A stretch of 64,000 nt of DNA from CAIYQJ01 sp963717255 (GTDB lineage Bacteria > Chloroflexota > Limnocylindria > Limnocylindrales > CSP1-4). Positions 1-8,100 of the stretch are shown in pieces. A program made the translations under genes and the position numbers. Below the pieces are notes generated by a model. It had not been told where the DNA came from. It saw only the letters and a list, made by a program, of their open reading frames with translations, and did not search any database. The first letter of the stretch is position 1. Each line of letters opens with the position of its first letter. The stretch covers positions 310,001 through 374,000 of the forward strand of contig CAVQVT010000006.1 in NCBI GenBank assembly GCA_963717255.1, read 5' to 3'.

Positions 1-1089
1 TCGCTCACGGCCACGACGCTGCTCCTCCCGTTCCGCGAGCCGTTCCGGATCGCGCGCGAGTCGGACCCCGACGTCGCCACGACCGTGATCGTCGAGGTCG
101 CGGACGCGGATCACGTGCCGGCGCCGGGTTCGAGCGCCTCGGTCGGGCTGGGGGAGGGCTGCCCTGATCCCTACTTCGGCGAGACGGAGGCGACGGTCCA
201 CGCGGTGCTCCCGCTCCTGCTGTCCGCGATCGTCCGACACTGGGAGGTGGCACGCGAGGCTGCGGTCCGGGGCGACGCGGCGGGCGCACGGGCCGCGCTG
301 GACGCCGCGTCGGACACCATGGACGCCGCGATCGGGCACAACGGCGCCGCCAAGTGCGCCATGGACATCGCGCTCCGCGACCTCGCCGCCCGGCTCGCCG
401 GCGTCCCCCTGTACGCGTTCGAGGGCCTGAGCGCGGAGATCCCGCCGACCGACTTCACCGTGGGGCTCGACGAGCCCGACGTCGTGGCGGCCCGCGCGGC
501 CCGCGCGGCGGCCTTCCCGTTCCTCAAGGTGAAGATGGGAGGATCCGCGGACCTCGACACCCTCGAGCGCGTCCGCGCCGTCTTCCCCGGGATCATCCGG
601 GTGGACGCGAACACCGCGTGGCAGCCCGAGGCAGGCGCGCGGATGATCCCCGACCTGGTCCGGCTGGGCGTCGAGCTCATCGAGCAGCCGTTCCCGGCCC
701 ACCGCCTGGACCAGATGGCCTGGCTCCAGGAGCGGTCCGAGCTGCCGGTCGTCGCCGACGAGAGCGCGGTGACGATCCTCGACCTGGACCGGCTGGTGGG
801 GGTGGTCGCGGGCGTCAACGTCAAGCTCGCCAAGTGCGGCGGGACCGGTCCGGCGCGGCGGATGCTGACCCGTGCGCGCGAGCTGGGATTCCGCACGTTC
901 CTCGGGTGCATGGAGGAGACCAGCGTGGGCATCGCCGGCTCGGCGGCCGTCGCGTCGCTCGCGGAGTGGGTCGACCTCGACGGCTGCCTTCTCCTCGCGG
1001 ACGAGCCGTTCCAGGGCCTGATGCTTGGCCCGGACCATCGGTGGGTCCTGACCGACGCGCCGGGGCTGGGGGTGAGCAGGAAGCGCTGA
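1..1089 (+). CDS. Enolase-superfamily epimerase (dipeptide / L-Ala-D/L-Glu epimerase type), 5' truncated
   Basis: The reading frame is open from base 1, so the start lies outside the window; the first visible residues (LLLPFREPFRIARES) match the N-terminal capping domain of muconate-lactonizing and dipeptide epimerases. The barrel residues are all present: the KVK acid/base pair in FPFLKVKMG, metal ligands D in IRVDANTAW, E in ELIEQPF and D in VVADES, and the opposite-face lysine in VNVKLAKCGG. That combination is typical of L-Ala-D/L-Glu epimerases, which recycle murein peptides in the cytoplasm. Substrate assignment inside this superfamily is uncertain; the membership itself is not. Confidence 0.85.
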   Translation, partial: SLTATTLLLPFREPFRIARESDPDVATTVIVEVADADHVPAPGSSASVGLGEGCPDPYFGETEATVHAVLPLLLSAIVRHWEVAREAAVRGDAAGARAALDAASDTMDAAIGHNGAAKCAMDIALRDLAARLAGVPLYAFEGLSAEIPPTDFTVGLDEPDVVAARAARAAAFPFLKVKMGGSADLDTLERVRAVFPGIIRVDANTAWQPEAGARMIPDLVRLGVELIEQPFPAHRLDQMAWLQERSELPVVADESAVTILDLDRLVGVVAGVNVKLAKCGGTGPARRMLTRARELGFRTFLGCMEETSVGIAGSAAVASLAEWVDLDGCLLLADEPFQGLMLGPDHRWVLTDAPGLGVSRKR

Positions 1090-1194
1090 CCGCGTTCTCG
1101 CCGGCCGGGTCGCCCTGCGCGGCCCGATCGGTCGCTGTCGCCCGCGGCGGGACACACGCCGGGTCCGCACCCGGCACTGGCTGAGGGATCGTCG

Positions 1195-1560
1195 ATGTCC
1201 GGGAGTGCCACCATCGTCATCACGCTCGCGCTGGTCTTCTACACGATCGGCGTGTGGAGCGAGCGGTTCCAGGGCCGGCTGAAGCCGTGGCACCTCGTGT
1301 TCTTCTGGCTTGGGCTCGCCTGCGACACCATCGGCACCGGGATGATGCTCGACTACGCCGGTGGCCTCACCGCGGACGTCCACGGCATCACCGGCGTCAT
1401 CGCGATCCTCCTCATGCTCGTCCACGCGACCTGGGCCACCGTCGTGCTCTTCCGGCACGACGAGCGGTGGATCGTGAACTTCCACAAGTTCAGCATCGTC
1501 GTCTGGGCGATCTGGCTCATCCCGTACTTCAGCCCGATGGTCGTCGCCATCGGCAGCTGA
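1195..1560 (+). CDS. Small membrane protein of the HsmA / TIGR03987 family
   Basis: A 121-residue protein with four hydrophobic segments (about residues 5-20, 33-52, 62-85 and 97-118) and charged loops including WSERFQGRLKPWH and FRHDERWIVNFHKF. Histidines and arginines in conserved positions (W-H, D-T-I-G-T, HGITG, NFHK) match the uncharacterised TIGR03987 membrane family. ATG is taken as start; no good ribosome binding site is seen. A GC-rich leader resembling a weak copy of the 74-nt leader element lies just upstream. Function is unknown; membrane location is a direct reading of hydropathy. Confidence 0.75.
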   Translation: MSGSATIVITLALVFYTIGVWSERFQGRLKPWHLVFFWLGLACDTIGTGMMLDYAGGLTADVHGITGVIAILLMLVHATWATVVLFRHDERWIVNFHKFSIVVWAIWLIPYFSPMVVAIGS

Positions 1561-1660
1561 GGACGGCGGCTGCCCGGCGGGAGGCCGCGCCGCCGCCGAC
1601 GAGGCTGCCGCGAGGGCCTTCCACATCCCCGGCGAGACCGTCCACGAACGCCCGTTCGGG

Positions 1661-1692
1661 TGTGGACAAGTCGGCCCGAAACCCGTGGACAA
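1661..1692 (+). promoter_or_regulatory. Pair of DnaA-box-like nonamers
   Basis: TGTGGACAA at 1661-1669 is an exact reverse complement of TTGTCCACA, the DnaA box of high-GC bacteria; CGTGGACAA at 1684-1692 matches 8 of 9. They lie in the same orientation 23 bp apart, about 40-70 bp upstream of the putative transcription start. DnaA binding is inferred from the motif only. Confidence 0.4.
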
Positions 1693-1721
1693 GGCCCTAC
1701 ACGGTGTCCGGCGAAGCGACG

Positions 1722-1727
1722 TAGGAT
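1722..1727 (+). promoter_or_regulatory. Putative -10 box TAGGAT
   Basis: The TAnnnT hexamer predicts transcription from about 1734 and a leader of about 147 nt before the GTG at 1881. No clear -35 element is seen. Confidence 0.4.
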
Positions 1728-1880
1728 AGCCGCGACGGCCGCGCCGGGCCCGACCGGGAGCTCGGAGCCGGGGCGCGACGGACATCGTTTCCGACAGGAC
1801 GACACGGCGGCGCCGACACGGCGCGCCCGGGCGACGCTGCGGCCCGAACGGCCGCGCACGGGGATGGGAGGGAGTCGACG

Positions 1881-2222
1881 GTGGTGGTTCCGGCACGCAC
1901 GGACGGTTCGCCGACCCCCGTGGGTGCCGAGCTCCCCGAGGATGCCGTGGCGTTCGTCAGGTTCTGTCGCGAACGACGGCGCGTCGCCTGGCCCGAGCTC
2001 TACGACGAGATGTGCGCAGTGGCGCGGCGCCGGCTCTTCCGCGGCTGGGGGCTCGACGAGCTCGCGGAGCACGGCGTGGAGTTCGGCCTCTTCCAGATGA
2101 CGGCCCTCGCCGCGGCGACGCGCGCGATCATCGCGGAGGAGGGGGTCGCCCGGAGCGCCGGTGCGAACGCGGCCCCGGGGATCCCGGGTGCCGTCGAGGA
2201 GCCGCCCGCCACTGCCGCCTGA
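1881..2222 (+). CDS. Hypothetical protein, 113 aa
   Basis: A soluble, helix-rich protein (core ELPEDAVAFVRFCRERRRVAWPELYDEM, then a region rich in Ala/Arg) with a low-complexity C-terminal tail. I do not recognise the family. The GTG start is supported by a GGAGGGAG ribosome binding site ending 6 nt upstream. It may be controlled by the DnaA-box-like pair further upstream. It converges with the next small gene, leaving 12 nt between stops. Confidence 0.6.
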   Translation: MVVPARTDGSPTPVGAELPEDAVAFVRFCRERRRVAWPELYDEMCAVARRRLFRGWGLDELAEHGVEFGLFQMTALAAATRAIIAEEGVARSAGANAAPGIPGAVEEPPATAA

Positions 2223-2234
2223 CCAGCGGGGACC

Positions 2235-2462
2235 TCAGGCGCGGATGCGCCTGCGCGCCATCTCGCCCTCGATCTGGCGCTCCGCCTCGACGTACCGGTC
2301 GATCTCGTCGCGGACCCGGTTGGCGTCCGGCGTGTACAGATGCACCTGCTGCTGGAGGATGTAGCTGAGCCGGCGGCTCGTCATCCGGACGTGGTCCAGG
2401 TTCTTCATGAGGACGAGCGGGTCCATCGCCGCGAGGTCGGACTCGTGGTACATCTGGCTCAT
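2235..2462 (-). CDS. Hypothetical small protein, 75 aa
   Basis: A 75-residue, highly charged helical protein (MSQMYHESDLAAMDPLVLMK at the N-terminus, then two amphipathic helices ending EMARRRIRA). There is no signal peptide or membrane segment. A perfect TACAAT -10 box sits 6 nt upstream of the ATG, so the gene is probably translated from a leaderless mRNA, which strongly supports this start. Function unknown. Confidence 0.7.
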   Translation of the reverse strand: MSQMYHESDLAAMDPLVLMKNLDHVRMTSRRLSYILQQQVHLYTPDANRVRDEIDRYVEAERQIEGEMARRRIRA

Positions 2463-2468
2463 GGGGCC

Positions 2469-2474
2469 ATTGTA
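2469..2474 (-). promoter_or_regulatory. -10 box TACAAT of a leaderless gene
   Basis: Located 6 nt before the minus-strand ATG at 2462, placing the transcription start on the A of the start codon. Confidence 0.6.
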
Positions 2475-2519
2475 GCGACGCCCGACGGAGGTCCCACGGT
2501 CCCCATCGACGCGGTGGTC

Positions 2520-2525
2520 TACCCT
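2520..2525 (+). promoter_or_regulatory. -10 box TACCCT of tRNA-Arg
   Basis: The hexamer ends 11 nt before the mature tRNA, predicting a 5' leader of about 5 nt. Confidence 0.45.
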
Positions 2526-2536
2526 GTGGGCGGCGC

Positions 2537-2612
2537 GTCCCCGTAGCTCAGCGGATAGAGCGAGCGCCTTCTAAGCGCGAGGTCGCAGGTTCGATCCCTG
2601 CCGGGGACGCCA
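2537..2612 (+). tRNA. tRNA-Arg (anticodon TCT)
   Basis: A complete cloverleaf of 76 nt can be folded by eye: acceptor GTCCCCG/CGGGGAC, D stem GCTC/GAGC, anticodon loop CTTCTAA with TCT at 2570-2572, T arm GCAGG-TTCGATC-CCTGC, and an encoded CCA at 2610-2612. It reads AGA codons. The first pair of the anticodon stem (A-G) is mismatched; otherwise the fold is regular. Confidence 0.95.
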
Positions 2613-2646
2613 TCCGGCCCTCGTATGCTGCTGCGCGCCCGGCCGG

Positions 2647-3105
2647 TCAGCGCCGCGTCGGGATCCGGTACAGGAAGACGATCAGGACCGCTGCCGCGAT
2701 CGCCAGGCCGACCCGGACCGGCAGGGAGTCCACGAGCAGGATCGACGCGCCGAACGAGAGCGCCACGACCACCACCGCGCGTGTACGGACGCCCGGCGGC
2801 AGTGACCGCGACCGCCGCCACTCCTCGATGATCGGGCCCAGAGCGGGCTGGCCGAGCAGCCACGCGTACATGCGGTCGGACGCGCGGGCGTAGCAGGCGG
2901 CCGCGAGGAGCAGGAACGGCGTCGTCGGCAGCACGGGCACGACGATCCCCACGACCCCGAGCGCCAGTGAGATGGATCCGACCGCCACGAGGAGCACGCG
3001 AACCGGCAGGGACGTGGACGGTGCGCCGCCGCGGCCGGAGGCGGCGACCGCGAAGGTGTCGGCGTCGGCGGCGATGCGCGGGTCGGGATCCTCGGACGCC
3101 TGCAT
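2647..3105 (-). CDS. DUF454 (YbaN-like) inner-membrane protein
   Basis: A 152-residue protein with hydrophobic segments around VRVLLVAVGSISLALGVVG, the family hallmark VVPVLPTTPFLLLAAACYAR, and two C-terminal segments. The motif RASDRMYAWLLGQPALGPII is characteristic of DUF454/YbaN membrane proteins, whose function is not known. I chose the ATG at 3105 because the longer frame only adds a low-complexity basic leader unlike the family. It diverges from the Nudix gene. Confidence 0.8.
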   Translation of the reverse strand: MQASEDPDPRIAADADTFAVAASGRGGAPSTSLPVRVLLVAVGSISLALGVVGIVVPVLPTTPFLLLAAACYARASDRMYAWLLGQPALGPIIEEWRRSRSLPPGVRTRAVVVVALSFGASILLVDSLPVRVGLAIAAAVLIVFLYRIPTRR

Positions 3106-3335
3106 CCCGGAAGGATGCCCTGTCCGCGCCGAACCCGCCGCCGGCGGTGGAGCGGAGGTCCTCGCGCCCACCGACGTCCGCTCCATCGGGCGTCCCGCGC
3201 CTTGACAGCCGCCCTCTCGGCCAGTTACGAACGGGGGCATGAAGGACGATCGAGCCGGTCGAGGTCGGTCCGTGGCTGCGGCTGTCCCGCGACACGGCCT
3301 ATGCCAACCCGTGGATCGAGGTCTACCACGACGAG

Positions 3336-3806
3336 GTGGACCGCCCGGACGGCAGCCCCGGCATCTACGGGGTCGTCCACTTCCGGTCCGCCGCCGTCGC
3401 CGTCGTGGCCGTGGACGCCGACGGCCGCCTGCTCCTGGTCGGTCAGCACCGCTACGCGCTCGACGAGTACAGCTGGGAGGTGCCGGAGGGAGGCGTGGGT
3501 GAAGCGGAGGACCTGCTGGCGGGCGCGCAGCGCGAGCTGCGCGAGGAGACCGGCTTCGAGGCGGCCGAGTGGCGCCGGATCTGCCGGGTCAGCGTCTCCA
3601 ACTCGGTGACCGACGAGCGCGGTGCCATCTTCCTCGCCACCGGCCTTCGCCCGGGCGACGCCTCACCCGATCCGACCGAGGACCTCGCCCTGCGGTGGGC
3701 GACCCTCGATGAGGTGCTCGACGAGATCGCCCGCGGGGAGATCCACGACCTGCTCACGATCGCGGGCGTCGGTCGCTACGCGGTGGAGGTCATGCGGGGG
3801 CGCTGA
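3336..3806 (+). CDS. Nudix hydrolase (ADP-ribose pyrophosphatase type); N-terminus probably extends upstream
   Basis: The Nudix box is complete: G-x5-E-x7-REL-x-EE-x-GF (EGGVGEAEDLL then AQRELREETGF). Such enzymes cleave nucleoside-diphosphate linked metabolites, commonly ADP-ribose. GTG 3336 is the first standard start in frame, but the frame codes for typical family sequence further upstream (SRDTAYANPWIEVYHDEV) back to about 3249, with a stop at 3240 and no ATG/GTG/TTG. An ATG at 3239 is in a different frame; removing one base near 3248 would join it. So either a one-base error or frameshift, or a non-standard start, is likely. Confidence 0.85.
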   Translation: MDRPDGSPGIYGVVHFRSAAVAVVAVDADGRLLLVGQHRYALDEYSWEVPEGGVGEAEDLLAGAQRELREETGFEAAEWRRICRVSVSNSVTDERGAIFLATGLRPGDASPDPTEDLALRWATLDEVLDEIARGEIHDLLTIAGVGRYAVEVMRGR

Positions 3807-3954
3807 CGGCGGATCGTCGGTGCCACGCCCGAGGCTCGGACGCCGGATCGCCGCCGTTGCCGTCGTCGGGGCCGCCGGCGGCCTCTCGCGTCATCCGCGA
3901 TGACAGATGCCTCTGGCGGCCGGCGGCCGCGTGCGCCACGCTGCCGCCGGCAGC

Positions 3955-4028
3955 GCGGGAGGCGTCGACGCGCGGGCCGGATACGTGCCGCCGGGTCCGC
4001 GCGGAGCCACTGGCGGGACCGACCTGCG
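3955..4028 (+). promoter_or_regulatory. 74-nt leader element, copy 1
   Basis: An ungapped 74-nt segment 85% identical to 39008-39081. Both copies end about 21-25 nt before a start codon and are followed by a purine-rich ribosome binding site. Invariant blocks include GCGGGAGGC, GACGCGCGG, GTGCCGCCGGG and GAGCCACTGGCG. The differences do not behave as synonymous changes in any frame, so coding is unlikely; a regulatory RNA or a protein-binding leader is more plausible. Confidence 0.5.
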
Positions 4029-4049
4029 CGCGTCCGGAGGTCCGGAGCC

Positions 4050-4337
4050 ATGGCTCGGTACATCGCGGTCCATCCGCTCGCCTTCACCGAGGAGCAGCTC
4101 AAGCCCCTCGCGAAGGAGCCCCTCCCCGAGGGCGTGACGTGGCACAGCACCCACTCGGCCTTCACCGAGGGGAAGAGCTTCTGCCACTGGGAGGCCCCCG
4201 CCCGGGAGGCGATCGTCGAGATCCTCCAGCGGTACAGCATCCCGTACGACACCATCTACGAGGTCCGTCGGTTCGATCCGGCCCTCGGCGCGATGGAGGC
4301 GGCCCCGGTCGCGGAGAAGGTCCCGCAGACCGTGTGA
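4050..4337 (+). CDS. DUF4242 / SCO4226-like nickel-binding ferredoxin-fold protein
   Basis: A 95-residue protein with the core THSAFTEGKSFCHWEAPARE, then IPYDTIYEVRRFDP, the signature of DUF4242 proteins related to the Streptomyces nickel-binding protein SCO4226. The family forms small ferredoxin-like dimers; the physiological role is unclear. The ATG follows GGAGGTCCGGAGCC and sits at the end of the 74-nt leader element. A strong hairpin terminator follows the stop. Metal binding is inferred from the family. Confidence 0.8.
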   Translation: MARYIAVHPLAFTEEQLKPLAKEPLPEGVTWHSTHSAFTEGKSFCHWEAPAREAIVEILQRYSIPYDTIYEVRRFDPALGAMEAAPVAEKVPQTV

Positions 4338-4356
4338 GACGTCCAGAGACCGCGCT

Positions 4357-4390
4357 CTCGGGGGCGCCGCCGAAGGGCGGCGCCCCCGAG
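4357..4390 (+). terminator. Hairpin terminator, 15-bp perfect stem
   Basis: CTCGGGGGCGCCGCC at 4357-4371 pairs perfectly with 4376-4390 across a GAAG loop. There is no U-tract, as is common in very GC-rich genomes. It lies 20 nt after the DUF4242 stop. Confidence 0.7.
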
Positions 4391-4444
4391 GCCGTCGTCG
4401 GGCAGGATGCCGCGTCCGCGGTCATGTCGGCGCATGATGCCCGC

Positions 4445-5125
4445 ATGAGGATCGCGCGGAGGAGCATCGCCGCGGTCGGCGTCGTCGCCGCTGCCGCCGG
4501 CGCCGCGCTCCTGGTCCGCCCACGACTACCCGAGATGCGGGCCTCCTTCCGCACCGCGTCCTCGCCCGGGGTCCGCGCGTACGAGGTGCTCTTCGGCGCC
4601 CCGCTCGGCCGGTACTACGCCGGGATCGCGGAGGACTGCGCGCGTGCGCTCGAGAGCGTGACCGAGCCCGCCGTCCTCGAGGTAGGGCCCGGGCCCGGCC
4701 ACCTCGCGGTGCGGATCCTCGAGGCCGTCCCATCCGCGCGGTGGACGGGCCTCGACATCGATCCCGCGATGGTGGCGGCCGCGCAAGGCCGCATCGACCG
4801 GGCCGGTCTCGGCGCCCGCGCCTCGTGCGTCGAGGGCGACGTCGCCGCCCTGCCGTTCGGCGACGCCTCGTTCGACCTGGTGATCTCGTCGCTGTCCGTC
4901 CACCACTGGCCCGACGCCGCCGCAGGGTTCGCCGAGGTCCGCCGCGTGCTCAGGCCCGGCGGGACCGTGCTCGTCTACGACCTGCCCGGCTGGTGGGGCC
5001 GGTTCGAGACCGGCTCGAGCGGACTCCGTGCCGGGGTCGACGCGCTCCCCGACGCCGTGATCCGGCGTTCGCACGGCATCGGGCCCGTGACGCTCGTCGA
5101 GCGCCTGGAAGCGACGCGCCCGTAG
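4445..5125 (+). CDS. SAM-dependent class I methyltransferase with N-terminal membrane anchor
   Basis: The 226-residue protein starts with a basic residue cluster and a hydrophobic stretch (AAVGVVAAAAGAALLV, residues 8-23), then a Rossmann methyltransferase domain: motif I LEVGPGPGHLAV, acidic loop LDIDPAMV, motif II/III GDVAALPFGDASFDLVIS, and LRPGGTVLVYD. Substrate unknown; UbiE/menaquinone-like methyltransferases are the closest general type. ATG 4445 is preferred over ATG 4424 because a CATGAT hexamer lies exactly 6 nt before it, matching the leaderless pattern of the window apart from its first base. Confidence 0.8.
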   Translation: MRIARRSIAAVGVVAAAAGAALLVRPRLPEMRASFRTASSPGVRAYEVLFGAPLGRYYAGIAEDCARALESVTEPAVLEVGPGPGHLAVRILEAVPSARWTGLDIDPAMVAAAQGRIDRAGLGARASCVEGDVAALPFGDASFDLVISSLSVHHWPDAAAGFAEVRRVLRPGGTVLVYDLPGWWGRFETGSSGLRAGVDALPDAVIRRSHGIGPVTLVERLEATRP

Positions 5126-5191
5126 GCCTCGGGCCGCCGCGCCGGTGGCCGCGGGGCTCTGGACGACCCGATTCCGGCCTGCGCACGGCGG

Positions 5192-5197
5192 TACGAT
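5192..5197 (+). promoter_or_regulatory. Putative -10 box TACGAT for iolD
   Basis: Predicts a transcript starting near 5204 with about 140 nt of leader before the iolD GTG. No known riboswitch is recognised in that leader. Confidence 0.35.
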
Positions 5198-5343
5198 GAC
5201 CCCGGCAGCCGGGCTTCGGGTCGCCGCGGTCCGACGGCCTCGTCCGCACATCACCCGAGGCGGGCGCGAGTGCCCGACGTACCCGTCGACCGGACCCCCG
5301 GACCACGTGTCGCCCCGCCCGCGCCGCCCGAGAGGAGGCTCCC

Positions 5344-7230
5344 GTGGGCACCGTCCGTCTGACCGTGGGCCAGGCCATCGTCCGCTTCCTGGCCGCGCAG
5401 TACGTCGAGCGCGACGGCCGGGAGAATCGGTTCATCGCCGGCGTCTGGGGCATCTTCGGCCACGGCAACGTCGCCGGCCTCGGTCAGGCGCTCGAGGAGC
5501 TCGGCGACGCGTACGACATGCCGTACTACCGGCCGCAGAACGAGCAGGCGCAGGTGCACCTCGCGGCCGCGTTCGCGAAGCACAGGAACCGACTCCAGAC
5601 GTTCGCCTGCACCTCGTCGATCGGGCCGGGCGCGACGAACATGATCACCGCCGCGACGGGCGCGACCGTGAACCGCCTCCCTGTCCTCCTCCTGCCGTCC
5701 GACTACTTCGCCAACCGCCTGCCCGACCCGGTCCTCCAGCAGGTCGAGCACCCGGTGGAGCACGACGTCAGCGCGAGCGACGCGTTCCGCCCGATCAGCC
5801 GCTACTTCGACCGGATCAGCCGACCGGAGCAGCTGCTCTCGAGCCTGCCGGAGGCCTTCCGTGTCCTGACCGACCCGGCCGAGACCGGCGCGGTCACCGT
5901 CAGCCTCCCGGAGGACGTCCAGTCCGAGGCGTACGACTGGCCGGAGGCGTTCTTCGAGAAGCGCGTCTGGCACGTCCGCCGGCCGATGCCCGAGCCGTCG
6001 GTCCTCGAGCGCGTCGCGGACATGGTCCGCGACGCGAAGGCGCCGCTCATCGTCACCGGGGGCGGGACGATCTACTCGGAGGCGACCGAGGCGCTCGACT
6101 CCCTCGCCACGCGTTTCGGCATCCCGGTGTGCGAGACGCAGGCAGGCAAGGGCGCGCTGCCGTGGAACCACCCGATGAACGTCGGCCCGGTCGGGGCGAA
6201 CGGCGGGCTGGCGGCGAACCGGCTCGCGCACGATGCGGACCTCGTCATCTCGGTCGGGACCCGCCTGGGCGACTTCGCGACCGCGTCCAAGACGATCTTC
6301 GCGAACCCGGACGCCGCGTTCGTGGGCATCAACGTGACGAGCTTCGACGCGAACAAGCTCCGGGCCGTCCCGCTCGTCGCGGACGCGCGCGAGGCGCTCC
6401 GGGCTCTCGCGGCCGTGCTCGACGTCGCCGGCGATGCGGGGACGGACGCCGCGTACCGCGAGCGGATCGCGGCCCTCAAGGCCGAGTGGGACGCGCGCGT
6501 GGACGTCCACCGCACCCCGTCCGGCGAGACGGCCGACCTCGCGCAGCCCGAGGTCATCGGGATCGTGAACGACGCGGTCGGCGGGCGCGCGACGATGATC
6601 TGCGCCGCCGGCAGCCTCCCCGGCGACCTCCTCAAGCTGTGGCGCCCGGAGGACCCGAAGGCGTACCACGTCGAGTACGGCTACTCGTGCATGGGCTACG
6701 AGATCCCCGCGGGCATCGGCGTGAAGCTCGCCGAGCCCGGGCGGGAGGTCGTCGTGATGATCGGCGACGGCACCTACCTCATGCTCAACGCGGAGATCGT
6801 CACCGCCGTCGCCGAGGGCGTGAAGATGACGGTCGTCGTCTTCGACAACCACGGCTACCAGTGCATCGTGGACCTCGCCCGGAGCGTCGGCGTCCCGCAG
6901 TTCGGCAACGAGCTCCGGTTCCGCGACCCTGCGCACAACAGGCTCGAGGGCGGCTACGTCCCGGTGGACTTCGCCAAGCACGCCGAGGCGATGGGGGCGA
7001 TCGGGGTCCTGGCCCGGACGGAGCAGGAGATCCGCGACGCGATCGCGGCCGCCCGCACGGCCGACCGGCCGACGGTCATCCACGTCCCCGTCTCGCCGGA
7101 GAAGCGCGCACCCGGGTACGAAGGCTGGTGGGACGTCCCGGCGGCCGAGGTGAGCGGGTCGGACGCGGTCGTCGCGGCACGTGAGCGATACGCGCAGGCC
7201 GTCGCCCGCCAGAGGACGGAGCTGCTGTGA
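5344..7230 (+). CDS. iolD: 3D-(3,5/4)-trihydroxycyclohexane-1,2-dione hydrolase
   Basis: This 628-residue ThDP-dependent enzyme opens the ring of the diketo intermediate in myo-inositol catabolism. The order is pyrimidine-binding domain with the catalytic glutamate in PQNEQAQVH (about residue 65), a central domain (about 200-340), and the pyrophosphate domain with the metal motif GDGTYLMLNAEIVTA from about residue 474. Other family landmarks are VWGIFGHGNVAGLG, TSSIGPGATNM and FDNHGYQCIVDL. The GTG start has a strong AGAGGAGG site 5 nt upstream. No other iol genes are in the window, so pathway context is missing. Confidence 0.95.
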   Translation: MGTVRLTVGQAIVRFLAAQYVERDGRENRFIAGVWGIFGHGNVAGLGQALEELGDAYDMPYYRPQNEQAQVHLAAAFAKHRNRLQTFACTSSIGPGATNMITAATGATVNRLPVLLLPSDYFANRLPDPVLQQVEHPVEHDVSASDAFRPISRYFDRISRPEQLLSSLPEAFRVLTDPAETGAVTVSLPEDVQSEAYDWPEAFFEKRVWHVRRPMPEPSVLERVADMVRDAKAPLIVTGGGTIYSEATEALDSLATRFGIPVCETQAGKGALPWNHPMNVGPVGANGGLAANRLAHDADLVISVGTRLGDFATASKTIFANPDAAFVGINVTSFDANKLRAVPLVADAREALRALAAVLDVAGDAGTDAAYRERIAALKAEWDARVDVHRTPSGETADLAQPEVIGIVNDAVGGRATMICAAGSLPGDLLKLWRPEDPKAYHVEYGYSCMGYEIPAGIGVKLAEPGREVVVMIGDGTYLMLNAEIVTAVAEGVKMTVVVFDNHGYQCIVDLARSVGVPQFGNELRFRDPAHNRLEGGYVPVDFAKHAEAMGAIGVLARTEQEIRDAIAAARTADRPTVIHVPVSPEKRAPGYEGWWDVPAAEVSGSDAVVAARERYAQAVARQRTELL

Positions 7231-7296
7231 CGCTGCCGTGGCGGTCCACCCGGCTCGACGAGGTGATGCCCGAGAGCCCCGCCGGGCCCGTCGCGC

Positions 7297-7911
7297 GTGC
7301 CTGACCAGGACCCCGGCGGCGCGCAGGGCGCTCCCCCGGACGGGATCGTGATGGCCGGTCCGCCTCCGGTCTTCCTCGTCGTCGGGCCGCCCGCGGTCGG
7401 GAAGACGACCACGAGCCGCGCGCTCGCCGCCCGGTTCACGCGATCGGTGCACGTCCCCGTGGACGACCTTCGCCACATGGTCGTCTCCGGGCTCGCGCTG
7501 CCGGCGATCGAGTGGGCTGACGAGCTCGTCCGTCAGATCGCGCTGGCCCGCGGTGTGGCGATCCGGATGGCCCAGGACTACGCGGCATCCGGCTTCGCGG
7601 TCGTCCTCGACGACTTCCCGGACCCGTTCCTGCTCGCCGAGTACGCCGCCTTCGCCGCGCGGCCGCGCACGCACCGGGTCCTGCTGCTGCCGCCGCGGGA
7701 GGTGGCGCTCCGGCGGAACCGGGGACGCTCGGGGGACGGGCCGGAGGGCGACTACATCGAGGGCGCGCTGCCGGTCGCCTACGCGATCGTGGAGCCGCAC
7801 GTGGACCGGCTCCGGGCCGAGGGCTGGGTCGTGCTCGACACGAGCGACCTCGGCGTGGAGGAGACGGCGGACGCCATCCTCCGGCTCACCGGCGAGGCGC
7901 CCGGACGGTAG
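7297..7911 (+). CDS. P-loop ATPase / small-molecule kinase-like protein
   Basis: The 204-residue protein has a Walker A motif GPPAVGKTT at about residues 30-38, an acidic VPVDDLRHM segment, and LDDFPDPF in the position of a Walker B/DxD motif, with the layout of AAA_33/zeta-toxin-like or shikimate-kinase-like P-loop kinases. Substrate cannot be inferred. The GTG start lies 66 nt after iolD on the same strand, so co-transcription is possible. Confidence 0.75.
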   Translation: MPDQDPGGAQGAPPDGIVMAGPPPVFLVVGPPAVGKTTTSRALAARFTRSVHVPVDDLRHMVVSGLALPAIEWADELVRQIALARGVAIRMAQDYAASGFAVVLDDFPDPFLLAEYAAFAARPRTHRVLLLPPREVALRRNRGRSGDGPEGDYIEGALPVAYAIVEPHVDRLRAEGWVVLDTSDLGVEETADAILRLTGEAPGR

Positions 7912-8027
7912 TGCCGGCGCGCCGCGAGGCGCCCGGATGCCGTTGCGAAACGCGCGGGTCCCGCCATCGGGCCGACGGCGGGCGGCGTCACCCGCGAAAT
8001 GGGATGTACGGGCCGGCTCGGGGCGAT

Positions 8028-8033
8028 TACGAT
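8028..8033 (+). promoter_or_regulatory. Putative -10 box TACGAT for the SulP gene
   Basis: A TAnnnT hexamer 67 nt before the ATG; predicts a leader of about 60 nt containing the GGGAGGGA ribosome binding site. Confidence 0.35.
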
Positions 8034-8100
8034 GCGCGCCGGGGGAGGAACTTCGACGCGGCGTCCGCGTCGGGCGACGCACCCGTGGGAGGGATCACGC

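Larger units (their letters stand above)
1561..1880. other. 320-base intergenic region with DnaA-box-like motifs and a -10 box
   Basis: No credible ORF is present. It holds two DnaA-box-like nonamers and a TAGGAT hexamer (separate entries), followed by about 150 nt of untranslated GC-rich leader ending in a GGGAGGGAG ribosome binding site ahead of the next gene. Confidence 0.6.

Noticed and set aside
1661..1692. Replication origin
   Set aside because: Only two DnaA-like boxes, no AT-rich unwinding region, and no dnaA or dnaN neighbours.
3955..4028. Cobalamin riboswitch in the 74-nt leader element (GAGCCACTGG resembles part of one)
   Set aside because: There is no B12 box or the surrounding conserved domains, and the element is far too short.
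5251..8082. 943-codon minus-strand frame opposite iolD
   Set aside because: It is a GC-rich shadow: Arg/Asp/Val-rich composition, no domain, and it lies across iolD and the P-loop gene, both of which have clear family motifs.
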